DNA of 64,000 nucleotides from Diospyros lotus. Lineage: Eukaryota > Streptophyta > Magnoliopsida > Ericales > Ebenaceae. The stretch covers positions 12,731,030-12,795,029 of the forward strand of contig NC_068346.1 of the NCBI RefSeq assembly GCF_014633365.1, given 5' to 3'. The notes beneath the pieces were generated by a model. The model was given only the letters and a program-made list of their open reading frames with translations, had not been told where the DNA came from and did not search any database. A program made the position numbers and the translations under genes. Positions 36,988 to 47,227 of this stretch are shown piece after piece; the stretch's first letter is position 1, and each line of letters opens with the position of its first letter.

Positions 36988-37990
36988 TCAAGATACCATC
37001 AAATTATGATATATCACCCAGATAAAGAAAAAAACGACTTTCATCGCTGAAAATGGTACTTATTGCTACAATATTATGTTTTCTGGCTTAAAGATTGCTA
37101 GAACAACCTATCAACAATTGATCAACAAAGTATTAAAAGTATTATTGGGGACATGATGGAAGCTTCGTGGATGACATTATAGTTGAGAGCAAAAAAAATT
37201 GAATCATATGTTATTAAGCTCTCTCAAGTGTTTGAAGTACTCAGAAAGTATGACATGAGGCCTAATCCCAGGATTTCATCTAGGGTACAGTTTGAAAATT
37301 TTTTGGGGTACATGATTATGTAGCAAGGTATTAAAGAAAACCTAGAAAAGATTCAGGCCATCCTATACATGAAATCCCTTACTTTAATAAGAGAGGTTCA
37401 GAGATTAACAAGAAGAATAGTTACATTGAATAGATTCTTATCTAAATTAGCAGAAAAAAAAAAATCTTCCTTTTTCCAAAACTCAAGAGCAAGAAAGAGC
37501 TTCAAATGGATATGAAAATGTAAAAAAATCTTTTGAAGTATCTTAAAAAATATTTAAAATAGGTTTCACTTTCACTCTTAACTAGATGGGGAGCCGCTTT
37601 TCATGTATCTAAGAGTAAGCAATACAGTGGTCAATAGTTATGCTACAAAAAGATAATTTAGTAGACCGATCTATGTATTATGTTAGCAAGGTGTTACATG
37701 GAGCAAAATGTAAGTACTCCCGTACTAAAAAAGTTGCACTAGCACTGATCATGGCTTTAAGAAAACTAAGGCTGTATTTTCAAGGTCACTCTATTATCAT
37801 CCTAATAGATGAACCCTTTAGGAAAATATTGCGAAGAATAGAGTGTTCAAGATGACTCACTAAATGAGCTATAAAATTAGGAGAATATGATATCTATTTT
37901 CAGCCACGATAAACAATAAAGGGCAAAGCTTTGACAAACTTTGTTGTAGAGTGTACACATGAAAAAGAGTCATCTCAAGACAAAAGTCAA
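36988..37990 (+). pseudogene. Reverse transcriptase end and RNase H remnant (old Tat-like element)
   Basis: The frame continues from 35140: the region near 37015-37140 reads like the PFGL-type block of RT with substitutions (EKTTFI, then TYQQLINKVL). At 37640-37855 the longest open piece reads RSMYYVSKVLHGAKCKYS, then KKVALALIMALRKLRLYFQGHSI, which is the RNase H region with its TEKE-like motif altered. Stops are frequent. Confidence 0.7.
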
Positions 37991-38009
37991 CTTGGAAATT
38001 ATTTGTTGA

Positions 38010-38057
38010 TAGAGCATTAAACTCATTAGGAAGTACAACTCGGATAGTACTAATATC
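38010..38057 (+). pseudogene. Second RNase H-like domain, first part (cut by the Athila-like insertion)
   Basis: The open frame up to the target site atatc (38053-38057) continues without a shift at 51715 after the inserted element, in a sequence that matches the additional RNase H domain of Tat elements (phrase EYEALI at about 51782-51799). This confirms that the insertion split a single domain. Confidence 0.65.
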
Positions 38058-38383
38058 TGATTAGTGGTTAATTTTATAAAAATTTTGTTATAATTATACC
38101 CTTCTTTTGATCTTAAAAATAGTTTAAATTATATATTAATATATATTTTATGGTTATATGCAAGTTTAAATTGAAAAATGAATGAAATGAAATTTTAAAG
38201 TAAAATTTAATAATAATAATAATAATAATATATAAAATTATATATAATACATATACATCATTATATGCATTCATGTAAAATATATATAATATAATATAAT
38301 ATATATTTATGTGCCATGTGTAATACATATATATAATATATAATTTATTAATAATATTAAATTATTTTTATTTTTTTTTTAGG

Positions 38384-38502
38384 CATGAAGAATTAAAGCC
38401 CATGAAGACTTAAAGTCCATGAAGAATTCAAGTCCATGAAGAAATCAAGCACATGAAAAATTAAAGTCCATGAAGAATTCAAGCCCATGAAGAATTAAGG
38501 CC
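38384..38502 (+). repeat. 17-bp tandem repeat in the 5' LTR, 7 copies
   Basis: Units are variants of catgaagaattaaagcc. The 3' LTR has 10 copies at 50035-50204. The 51-bp difference accounts for most of the LTR length difference. Confidence 0.9.
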
Positions 38503-38855
38503 CAATTTGAGCAACCCATGGAAGATATTATTTGGAGAAGGCCCAAGGATTATTTTTAATCCTAATGAAGATTAAAAACCAATTTATAGAAATCTATTTT
38601 TATTTTTTATGTGAGAGCTTTATTAGGTGTGTTTTTTAGCTAAAATCCATTTAACTATTAGGTGGATATTATAGCTAAAATCCATTTAACTTTATGAATG
38701 CTTTATTAGGTATGTATTTTAGCTAAAATCCATTTAATATTAGGTGTGTATTATAGCTAAAATCCATTTAACTTTAAGTGTGTGAGTGCCCATTAGATAT
38801 AATTATGTCTAGTTGAATAATTGAAATTGTGTGGTTTGTACTGCATCTTGTGGCC

Positions 38856-38863
38856 TATAAATA
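38856..38863 (+). promoter_or_regulatory. TATA box of the Athila-like 5' LTR
   Basis: tataaata preceded by a GGCC word; the same box is in the 3' LTR at 50558-50565. The position about 1.1 kb before the LTR end fits a U3 promoter. Confidence 0.6.
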
Positions 38864-40007
38864 GATCACTTGATTGCATTTGTAAGTGTGATTATTATTC
38901 TTGAATCAAAGTTTAATTGTTTCCTTATAATTCTCTCTTTGAGAATTGTTCTTGTTCTTTCCCCTTTTCTTTAGTATTCTCTCTTGTGATCTTACTTCCT
39001 TCATTTCTTCTTTTAAATTCTTATGTCATTTATTATTACTTTATTATTCACCGCCTAAATGGCCGGTTAATTTGTGCCTTTAAATTTCTTGTCATTTTAA
39101 TTCTTGTTATTTAATTATTCACCGCCTAAATGGCCGGTTAGTTTATGCCTTTAAAATTTCTTGTCATTTAAATTCTGTTATTTAAATTACGTCGTTTAAA
39201 TTCATGTCAATTAACTTTTAAATGGAAATGAGTAGCTAAATCTAATCTTGGGTTAAGGTAAGGACAGTGTCCAACGCCAATGATTCCCAAAGAAAGCTGC
39301 GCTTTAAATAAGTAACATTAATTTAAATTTCAGTATGAGTGTATCTTAATTATTGAGAAATCACTAGGTTTGGATTGGAGCGTAAGCCTAACTTAGAGCT
39401 TTCATGCCATGTATGAGAGTTACTAGAACTGGAAACGCTATCATACCCAAACTCGGATGATTAATTTAGTTGTTTTGTGTATTAATTGCAATTGAATTTA
39501 TGGTGGTTGCTTAAATTAGAATCTCGCATATCATGTATGGGGATTGCTTAACCTAGAACTATCATCATCTCTAATTGCATTTAATAACAAACCCTCATAT
39601 CTGAAATTAAATTAATGTTGCTAATCTTTTATGCTAAAATTTGGGAATCAACGGGTTGGCACTGAAATTGTCTTAACTCAAGTACTATCCAATTTTATAT
39701 TCTCACTTAAAGTATTTATTTCAATTACTGCCTTAATTTATTTCCTAGTATCTGTTGTTTAAAAAACCTTGTTGCCAATTTATCCAAATGCGTGTGTGCT
39801 TGTGTGATATTCTTTTTATTTTGCCATAAATAAATCTCTCAGTGGACGACCTAGACTCATTCAGAAAATATAAATTTAAATTTGGACTACAACTGCACTC
39901 GTACACTGACGAGTATAAACCTCTCACCTAAACAAAGAAAAAAATATAAAATTTTTATTGTGTTTTGTTTTGTGTTTTAATTGCAGGGTGGGAGTGCAGT
40001 CAAATTT

Positions 40008-40025
40008 TGACGCCGTTGCCGGGGA
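40008..40025 (+). other. Primer-binding site, tRNA-Asp type
   Basis: TGACGCCGTTGCCGGGGA begins 5 bases after the 5' LTR. It fits the primer site complementary to the 3' end of tRNA-Asp that is common in Athila elements, with one mismatch at the third position. Confidence 0.8.
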
Positions 40026-40130
40026 GATTGAGGCAAAAACAAAAAGAAAAAAAAAATATAAGAAGAAGCATCTCCTGATAAATTCGGTAACTCTGTTTCT
40101 TTTTACTTTATTTTTATTTGTGCATAGTGT

Positions 40131-42230
40131 ATGATACTTAGGTCAGGTAAAACTGTAGAAATTCAGTCACTCATGTCTCAACACAATGAGAACATGCCAC
40201 TTCCACAGAACATGTCTGCACGTGGTAGTGACCACGGTGACCCTGATCCCATTGATCAGGAGATGATCAGACCCCTTAGGGAGTATCTTCATCCTCCTAG
40301 GCAGACAACCCCCTCATGCATTATTCTTCCCATCAATCATCATAGGTTTAACTTCAAACCTGGCACAATCCAATTGTTGCCAACTTTTCATGGCATGGAT
40401 TCTGAAAATCCATATACTCATATGAAAGAATTTGAGGAAGTATGTAGCACTTACATGGACCATACAGCAAATGAGGATGTCATAAGATTAAAACTCTTTC
40501 CATTCTCACTGAAAGATAAGGCAAAAATATGGTTAAGCACTCTCCCACCTAGATCTATAGGAACTTGGAGAGAAATCCAAACAACTTTCTTAAAAAAATA
40601 CTTCCCTGCCAACAGAACTGCTACTCTTCAAAGACAAATCATGAACTTTGCCTGTAAACCAAATGAGAATTTTGCGCAAGCGTGGGAAAGGTTTAAAGAC
40701 CTTCTTCACACTTGTCCGCACCATGCTTTTGAGCAATGGAGAGTGGTCAGTTTCTTTCATGATTCACTCACTCCCCAATTGAAAATGCTAGTTTCTACAA
40801 TGTGCAATGGAGAATTCTATGAGAAGACTCCAGAAGAAGCTTTCCACTTCTTTGACACATTGGCTGAGAATACAAGGAACTGGGAAGTTGGTCCAACATC
40901 TGCTCTTGATTCAAGAGAAAATCCACAACCTAGAGGGAGATACCAACTGAGTGAGAGTGACGATTTAAATGCAAGACTAACTGCTTTAACAAAGAAAGTT
41001 GAAAACATGCAACCCAAAAAGGTGCAATCTGTTAATCAAGTGGAAGTAAAGTGTGCTGTGTGTGATGCAACAGATCATTCAACTGAAGAATGTCCTACCC
41101 TACCTGCTTTCAAGGAGGTATTGTATGGGCAGACTAATAACAATCATTCACACAACTTTGAGGGGAGACAAAATCAAAATCAGAGTGGAGCCTATTATGG
41201 GAATAATCAGAACTACAATTCATACCATCCCAATAATAGAAATCACCCCAATTTTTCTTGGAGAAATGATTCTGGAAATCATTCTCAACCTCCCTTCCCT
41301 ACACAACAACATAACTTTCAACAAAATCAAGGTTCTTCATCCAATACTTACCAACCTCCTCATAGGAGATCTTTGGAAGATACCTTGCACCAGTTCATCC
41401 AAAGTCAAACAGGTATCAATAATCAGGTTGCTCAGCTTGTCAAAAATCAAGACCAAACAAACAGAGCCATAGAAGACATTAGGAGCCAGTTGACCAAGAT
41501 AACACAAACATTGAGTGTGAGAGAACCCGGGAGGTTTCCATCCCAAACTAATCCTAACCCAATTAGGCAAACCAACCAGGTAGAAGCTTCAAATAGTGAA
41601 ACCAACACTCATGAACAAGTGCAAGCAGTGACTGCCCTAAGAAGTGGAAGAATAATTGAGAAACTAACTGATCCTAGGATAAACCAACATGTTGATGAAG
41701 AAAAAGAACCAAAAGATCATGAATCCACAGTGGAAAAAAATGAAAAAAATGAGAAAAATGAAAAACAAAAAGAAGATGAGAAAGAAATTCAATACAGGCC
41801 CAAACCACCTTTTCCACAAAGGTTGAATCATTTGAAAAAAGAGCAACAAAATGCAGATATATATGAAGTGTTTAAGCAAGTGAGAATCAACATCCCGCTG
41901 TTGGATGCAATCAAACAAACACCTTCATATGCAAAATTTTTGAAAGATCTGTGCACTGTCAAAAGGAAAACAAATGTGCATGAAAAGGCATTCTTGACTG
42001 AACAAGTCAGCGCCATTCTCCAATTGAAAACTCCTCCCAAATACAAAGATCCAGGCTGTCCAACCATTACATGCATCATAGGAAGTCAAAAGGTTGATCG
42101 GGCACTCTTGGATTTAGGAGCTAGTGTCAATTTGTTGCCATACAGTGTGTATCAACAGTTGGGATTAGGTGAGCTTAAACCCACTAGAGTGACCCTTCAG
42201 CTGGCTGATCGATCAGTCAAAGTTTCATGA
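40131..42230 (+). pseudogene. Gag and start of protease (Athila-like polyprotein, ends at premature stop)
   Basis: It opens at the ATG at 40131 (MILRSGK...). Gag core spans about residues 70-255, with conserved words such as RLKLFPFSLKDKAKIWL and AWERFKDLL. A zinc knuckle C-x2-C-x4-H-x4-C is at 308-321. A Gln/Asn-rich linker follows, then a Lys/Glu-rich stretch near 555-590. Protease starts near 645, with active-site DLGAS at about 661. A TGA at 42228-42230 ends it inside the protease, but the same frame stays open afterwards, so the stop is a later mutation. Gag would package the RNA and form the particle. Confidence 0.9.
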
Positions 42231-44456
42231 GGAATTGTGGAGGATGTTCTGGTACAAATCGATAAGTTCTACTTTCCAGTGGACTTCATCGTTTTGGACA
42301 CCCAGCCGCATCAGGGGCCTCAACCTCCTGTGCCAGTCATCTTAGGTTGACCATTCCTTGCCACATCAAATGTCATCATCAACTGTAGGAATGGTGTGTT
42401 AAAGCTATCTTTTGGGAACATGATTGTAGAAATGAATATCTTCAGGGTAGCCAAACATCAGGACACTGAGAGTGAAGTGGAGGAGGTAGACTTGATCCAA
42501 ACACTGACCAATGACTGTTTTGAAGAGTTCATGAGAAGACCCAAAGAAGGAAATCAAGATCTTGAAGAAATAAAAGAAGTGGAAGTCATAAGCAAAGAAA
42601 GTGAGAAGCCTACATGGATGCCTGGTTTAGAGCCATTAAGGAACTTGGACAGTAAGCTCATGGCTCTTGATAGCCATCAGTCCACGCCTGAGAGAAAGCC
42701 ATTGCCTAGTGATTTGAAGTATGTCTTTCTAGGAGAAGGGGAAGCATTCCCAGTGGTGATCTCTTCAAGTTTGACACCTCAGCAAGAGCAACAACTGATA
42801 GAAGTTCTAAAAGCACACAGGAAGTCATTAGGATGGACCATTTCAGATTTGCAAGGTATTAGCCCTTTGATCTGTACTCATAAGATATTATTGGAAGAAA
42901 GAGCAAAACCAGTTAAGCAAATGCAAAGGAGATTAAATCCCAACATGAAAGAAGTTCTCAGAAAAGAAGTGCTTAAGCTATTGGATGCTGAAATAATTTA
43001 CCCAATCTCTGATTCTAAGTGGGTAAGTCCAACACAGGTAGTACCCAAAAAGTCTGGAGTCACTGTTGTAAAAAATGAGAACAATGAACTGATTCCCACG
43101 CGCATCCAGACAGGATGGCGTATGTGCATTGATTATAGAAAGCTCAATTCTGTGACAAGGAAAGATCATTTTCCTTTGCCTTTCTTGGATCAAGTTCTGG
43201 AGAGAATAGCAGGCCAAGCCTACTATTGTTTCTTAGATGGCTACTCAGGGTACAATCAGATAGAAATTGCACTAGAAGATCAAGAGAAGACAACTTTCAC
43301 ATGTCCATTTGGGACATTTGCATACAGGCGCATGCCATTTGGGTTATGCAATGCTCCAGCCACCTTTCAAAGGTGTATGATGAGCATTTTCAGTGAAATG
43401 GTTGAGCAGATTGTTGAAGTATTTATGGATGACTTTTCTGTTTATGGAAGTAACTTTGAGGCCTGTTTGGAGAATCTGAAAAAGGTTTTAGCAAGATGTG
43501 AGGAAACAAATCTGATACTCAATTGGGAAAAATGTCACTTCATGGTGAAACAGGGCATAGTCTTGGGGCACATCGTTTCATCTAGGGGGATGGAGGTAGA
43601 CGGGTTAAAAATTGAAACAATTCAAAAACTCCCCATCCCTAGGAATGTGAAAGACATCAGAAGTTTTTTGGGACATGCAGGGTTTTATAGGAGATTCATT
43701 GCTTCCTTTAGCACCATAACAAGACCCTTGTGCCATTTGTTGTCTCAAGATGTTCCGTTTGAATGGAGTCCTGCCTGTCAAAATGCTTTTGATAAATTGA
43801 AAGATGCACTCATTTCAGCACCTATCATTCAGTCCCCTGATTGGTCCCTCCCGTTTGAACTTATGTGCGATGCTAGTGATTACGCGGTAGGAGCTGTGTT
43901 AGGGCAGAGGAAGGATAAGAAACCTCATGTGATATATTATGCTAGCAAAACTCTTAATGAGGCACAAAAGAATTACACCACTACAGAGAAAGAGTTACTA
44001 GCAGTTGTCTTTGCCCTGGATAAGTTTCGATCTTACCTCGTAGGGTCACTAGTGATCATTTTTACTGATCACGCTGCTTTGAAGTATTTGTTCACAAAGC
44101 AAGATGCAAAACCCCGTCTGCTCCGATGGACCTTACTCCTACAAGAGTTCAACATTGAAATCAGAGACAAGAAGGGAGTAGAAAATGTGGTGGCTGACCA
44201 TTTGTCAAGGATTCCAAGTCAAGATCTCACACAATTTGATGAACCAATTCATGACAATTTCCCTGATGAGCAACTGTTTAAAGTAAATGTTATTCGTGCA
44301 TCATCTGTTGTCCCTTGGTATGCCGACATTGCGAACTACCTGGCAACTGGTCTGATCCCAGACCATTGGAGTAAGCAAGATAGGCATAAATTCTTCAGAA
44401 AAGTCAGAACCTTCTTTTGGGATGAGCCCTACCTCTTCAAGTATTGTCCTGACTAA
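42231..44456 (+). pseudogene. Protease end, reverse transcriptase and RNase H (Athila-like polyprotein)
   Basis: It continues in the frame of the gag part. A second TGA at 42348-42350 lies 40 codons after the first. RT has WRMCIDYRKLN (about 43114), the FLDGYSGYNQI block, PFGLCNAPATFQ, and the catalytic FMDD at 43422-43433. RNase H follows with Asp in MCDAS (about 43867), Glu in TEKELLAV and Asp in FTDHAALK. A TAA at 44454-44456 ends this part at the boundary to integrase. Apart from the stops the catalytic residues are all in place, so decay is slight. Confidence 0.92.
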
Positions 44457-45611
44457 ATCATCCGTAGATGCATACCTGATCATGAGCAACAAAGTGTCAT
44501 CAATTTCAGTCATACTCTTGCATGTGGAGGCCATTTTTCTGTCAAGAAAACAGTTGCAAAAATTTTTCAGAGTGGATTTTATTGGCCGACACTGTTCAAG
44601 GATGTGTACAAGTTCTGTTCAAATTGCGATCGATGTCAAAGGTTAGGAAGTCTGTCAAGGAGAAACATGATGCCATTACATCCGATCCAAGTGTTAGAAG
44701 TTTTTGACTGTTGGGGTATGGATTTTATGGGCCCATTTGTCAATTCATTTGGTCATGAATATATCTTACTTGCTGTTGACTATGTGTCCAAATGGGTAGA
44801 AGCAATCCCGGCCAGAACAAATGACCATAGGACTGTCGTGAAATTTTTGAAAGAAAACATATTCAGTCGATTTGGGATGCCACGAGCAATCATCAGTGAT
44901 GGGGGTTCCCATTTTTGTAATAAAGTTGTGGCAGGATTAATGAAGAAATATGGTGTACTGCATAAGGTTGCAACACCATACCATCCCCAAACCAATGGTC
45001 AAGCCGAGCTAGCCAATAGGGAGATTAAGCGCATATTGGAAAAGACTGTTGCTGCTAATCGTAAGGATTGGTCCTTAAGACTAGTAGACGCTCTTTGGGC
45101 GTACAGGACAGCTTACAAAACAATTTTGGGAATGTCTCCCTATAGGCTAGTATACGGTAAATCTTGTCATCTGCCGGTGAAAATTAAGCATAAAGCATAT
45201 TGGGCAATTCATAAGATCAACAAGAGTCTAACTGAAGCAGGCTTATCCAGGAAGCTCCAATTGAATGAACTTGAGGAAATTCGGAATGAAGCATTTGAAA
45301 ATGCACGATTGGCCAAGGTTCGCACGAAAGAGTTACATAATCGGCACATCATTCGAAAAAGCTTTCAGGTAGGGCAACGGGTACTCTTGTATGATTCTCG
45401 ATTGCACCTATTCCCAGGAAAATTGAAGTCTCGATGGGTCGGCCCCTTTGTAATCAAGTCCATCTCAGGATATGGGGCATTTGAGATAGAAAATCCGGAG
45501 TCAGGACAGCTTCTAACAGTCAATGGTCATAGGTTGAAACCATACCAGGGTAGTGTTGAGGAGAATGAAGGAGTTGTGGATTTGGATGATCCATCATCAT
45601 CTGATGAGTAG
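44457..45611 (+). pseudogene. Integrase (Athila-like polyprotein), still in the gag-pol frame
   Basis: The frame reopens straight after the TAA. An HHCC zinc domain (H...H then C-x2-C in FCSNCDRCQ, about 44613-44640) precedes the core. Catalytic DD35E is complete: Asp in GMDFMGPF, Asp in IISDGGSHF and Glu in [10 protein letters not shown], with 35 residues between the last two. A GPF-type C-terminal motif ([12 protein letters not shown]) follows. The ORF ends at 45609-45611 with an acidic tail. Without readthrough of three upstream stops it would not be made from the polyprotein. Confidence 0.9.
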
Positions 45612-46514
45612 GAAAAGTTTCCTATCGTCTGGGAATCTGACGTTAAAAGACCACCTTTCCATTTAGGTTAAATGGATGTTTATAGATCTGAAAAGAAATA
45701 ATAAAAATAATAAAAAATTAAATAAAAAAAAGAAAAAATTAAAATAAAATAAAATAAAATAATAAAGAATTATATATGTAAGTTGTTCATTTTCTGCATT
45801 ACTTAATTAACTTTGATTCAAATAGTATTTCTTTGTGTGCAGTCTAAATAAAATTTTTTTGCATACGAGTTCATGCATTGAAGACCACCAGGTATGCCTA
45901 TCTTCTATCCTTTTATTGTCGATTGAGGACAATGTAAGGTGTACTTGATTTTATTGGTGTTTGAAACTGATCCATTGTGCAAATAATTTTGTTAGACTCG
46001 ATAATATTGTCTTGTGTGGTATGTATGATTTTATTGGGCCCCTAAAACAAAACATTTATTAAAAAAAAAATCAAAAAAAAATAAAATAATTAATAATAAG
46101 AATAAGAATAAGAATAAGAATAAAAAAATTAAAAAAAAAACAATAAAATAATAATATAAAAAAAATTTGAATTGAGAGAGACAGAATTGACGCTGGTGGT
46201 AGCTATCTTTTCTTGGGCAGTGCAATCACACTGCCCTATAAAGGATAAGGCACACTGCCAAATGTTGAAAAATGAGGCACCAAGCGTTGAAAAAGAGACG
46301 CCAAGCCTGACCCTGTAATCATGGCATGCCTCGAGCCGAGTGTAAAATAGTGATGGTCATTGCTCTATAAGAGACTCCATATCTGTATAAGGCAAGCCAC
46401 CCTTCTTGAGCTCAGTCTTCTCTCCTTTGTGTTATTCTCCGATCAGGTACTCTAATCCCTTTTGTAAAGTTTATAGTTCTTTACTTTCTTCTTAGTATAG
46501 TTAAAAAAAAAAAA
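45612..46514 (+). other. Leader region ahead of the extra ORFs
   Basis: No ORF. It contains A-rich low-complexity runs (45690-45770, 46050-46160), a hairpin with TATA at 46215-46244, and a second TATA-like tataagag near 46361, followed by tataaggca and a pyrimidine-rich stretch. This layout resembles a plant promoter and 5' UTR placed just before the 46515 ATG. It could allow the extra ORFs to be transcribed separately from gag-pol, or it could be a relic of the captured sequence. Confidence 0.4.
46215..46244 (+). promoter_or_regulatory. Perfect hairpin followed at once by a TATA box
   Basis: GGGCAGTG (46215-46222), loop caatca, CACTGCCC (46229-46236), then tataaagg at 46237-46244. The 8-bp stem is perfect. 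Confidence 0.5.
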
Positions 46515-47060
46515 ATGGATCTTTATCTCTCAAAAATTTACAAGTACTATCCATCTCTCCCGCAGAATGATTTGAAAAAAATTTATGTTGCTAGGTGTGA
46601 AAGACTTAGGTTGTTGATGCTTAATAACATCCCTGAAGATATTCGTTGGCTGATCGAAGCAAAAGTTCGATTAGCTGGTGAAACTTCACCTAGTTTTAAG
46701 CATTTTCCAGGCTTAGGGAAGAGTAGTTTTGCGAAGAAAAGAAGAGCGAAAAGAGTGAATGGTTGTTACAAATGTGCTCGATGGACCTGTAACACACGAT
46801 GCAAATCTGTGGGGTTTACGTCCATAAATCGAGAAGATAAAATTAGTTTCATAAAGGATGGACTGAGTAAGAAGTCTCTGGATGATATCCGATTGACTCT
46901 TGAGACGCATCCATGTGGAATAGTGCAAAGAGAACTTCTTGCTTTATGGACCCAGTTCAGAAGTGACCACCAACGCTATAGTCTTGGGAATCTGACTAAA
47001 AAAGACCCTGTTTGCCAATCTATAAGAAAATTAGATGGGAAGCTTATCCCCGCTTCATAG
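46515..47060 (+). CDS. Basic cysteine-rich protein of unknown function (extra ORF 1)
   Basis: An intact ORF of 181 codons starts at an ATG after a poly-A run. I do not recognise it as a host gene or as env. Residues about 73-82 are strongly basic (KKRRAKR) and are followed by C-x2-C-x4-C-x3-C (CYKCARWTCNTRC), which could bind one zinc ion. A second part (about 105-165) is predicted helical with mixed charge. No signal peptide or membrane segment is present, which argues against an env-like role. The layout of a basic stretch plus a four-Cys finger recalls small nucleic-acid-binding proteins of some filamentous plant RNA viruses, but this rests on pattern alone. It lies 167 bp before the LOG-like ORF. 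Unlike gag-pol and the LOG-like ORF it has no stop. Confidence 0.6.
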   Translation: MDLYLSKIYKYYPSLPQNDLKKIYVARCERLRLLMLNNIPEDIRWLIEAKVRLAGETSPSFKHFPGLGKSSFAKKRRAKRVNGCYKCARWTCNTRCKSVGFTSINREDKISFIKDGLSKKSLDDIRLTLETHPCGIVQRELLALWTQFRSDHQRYSLGNLTKKDPVCQSIRKLDGKLIPAS

Positions 47061-47227
47061 AAAGTGTTTAAGCCGTTTCTGGACGTAAAACCAGAGGAAG
47101 ATGTGAGCCACAATCACAACTACTTATACATACGCATGATTTTTGTTTGTATTTATTTCTTGTTGAATTGTTGTATAGCTACTTTTGATCGCCAAACTTC
47201 TTTTCAGGACATACAAAAGGAACAAAC
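47061..47227 (+). other. Spacer between extra ORF 1 and the LOG-like ORF
   Basis: 167 bp with no coding content, T-rich towards the end (ttgtttgtatttatttcttg), ending with cttcttttcagg at 47198-47209, a good splice-acceptor-like signal 19 bp before the LOG ATG. Confidence 0.35.

Larger units (their letters stand above)
38058..40002 (+). repeat. 5' LTR of the Athila-like element
   Basis: It contains seven 17-bp tandem units (38384-38502), four spaced copies of agctaaaatccatttaa (38638-38772), a TATA box tataaata at 38856-38863, and twin copies of attcaccgcctaaatggccggtta (near 39045 and 39115). The end is GTGCAGTCA at 40002. Confidence 0.93.

Noticed and set aside
46515..47060. Extra ORF 1 as a certain viral nucleic-acid-binding protein
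   Set aside because: The resemblance rests on a basic patch plus a four-Cys pattern only; I kept it as an unknown protein and listed the idea as a testable finding.
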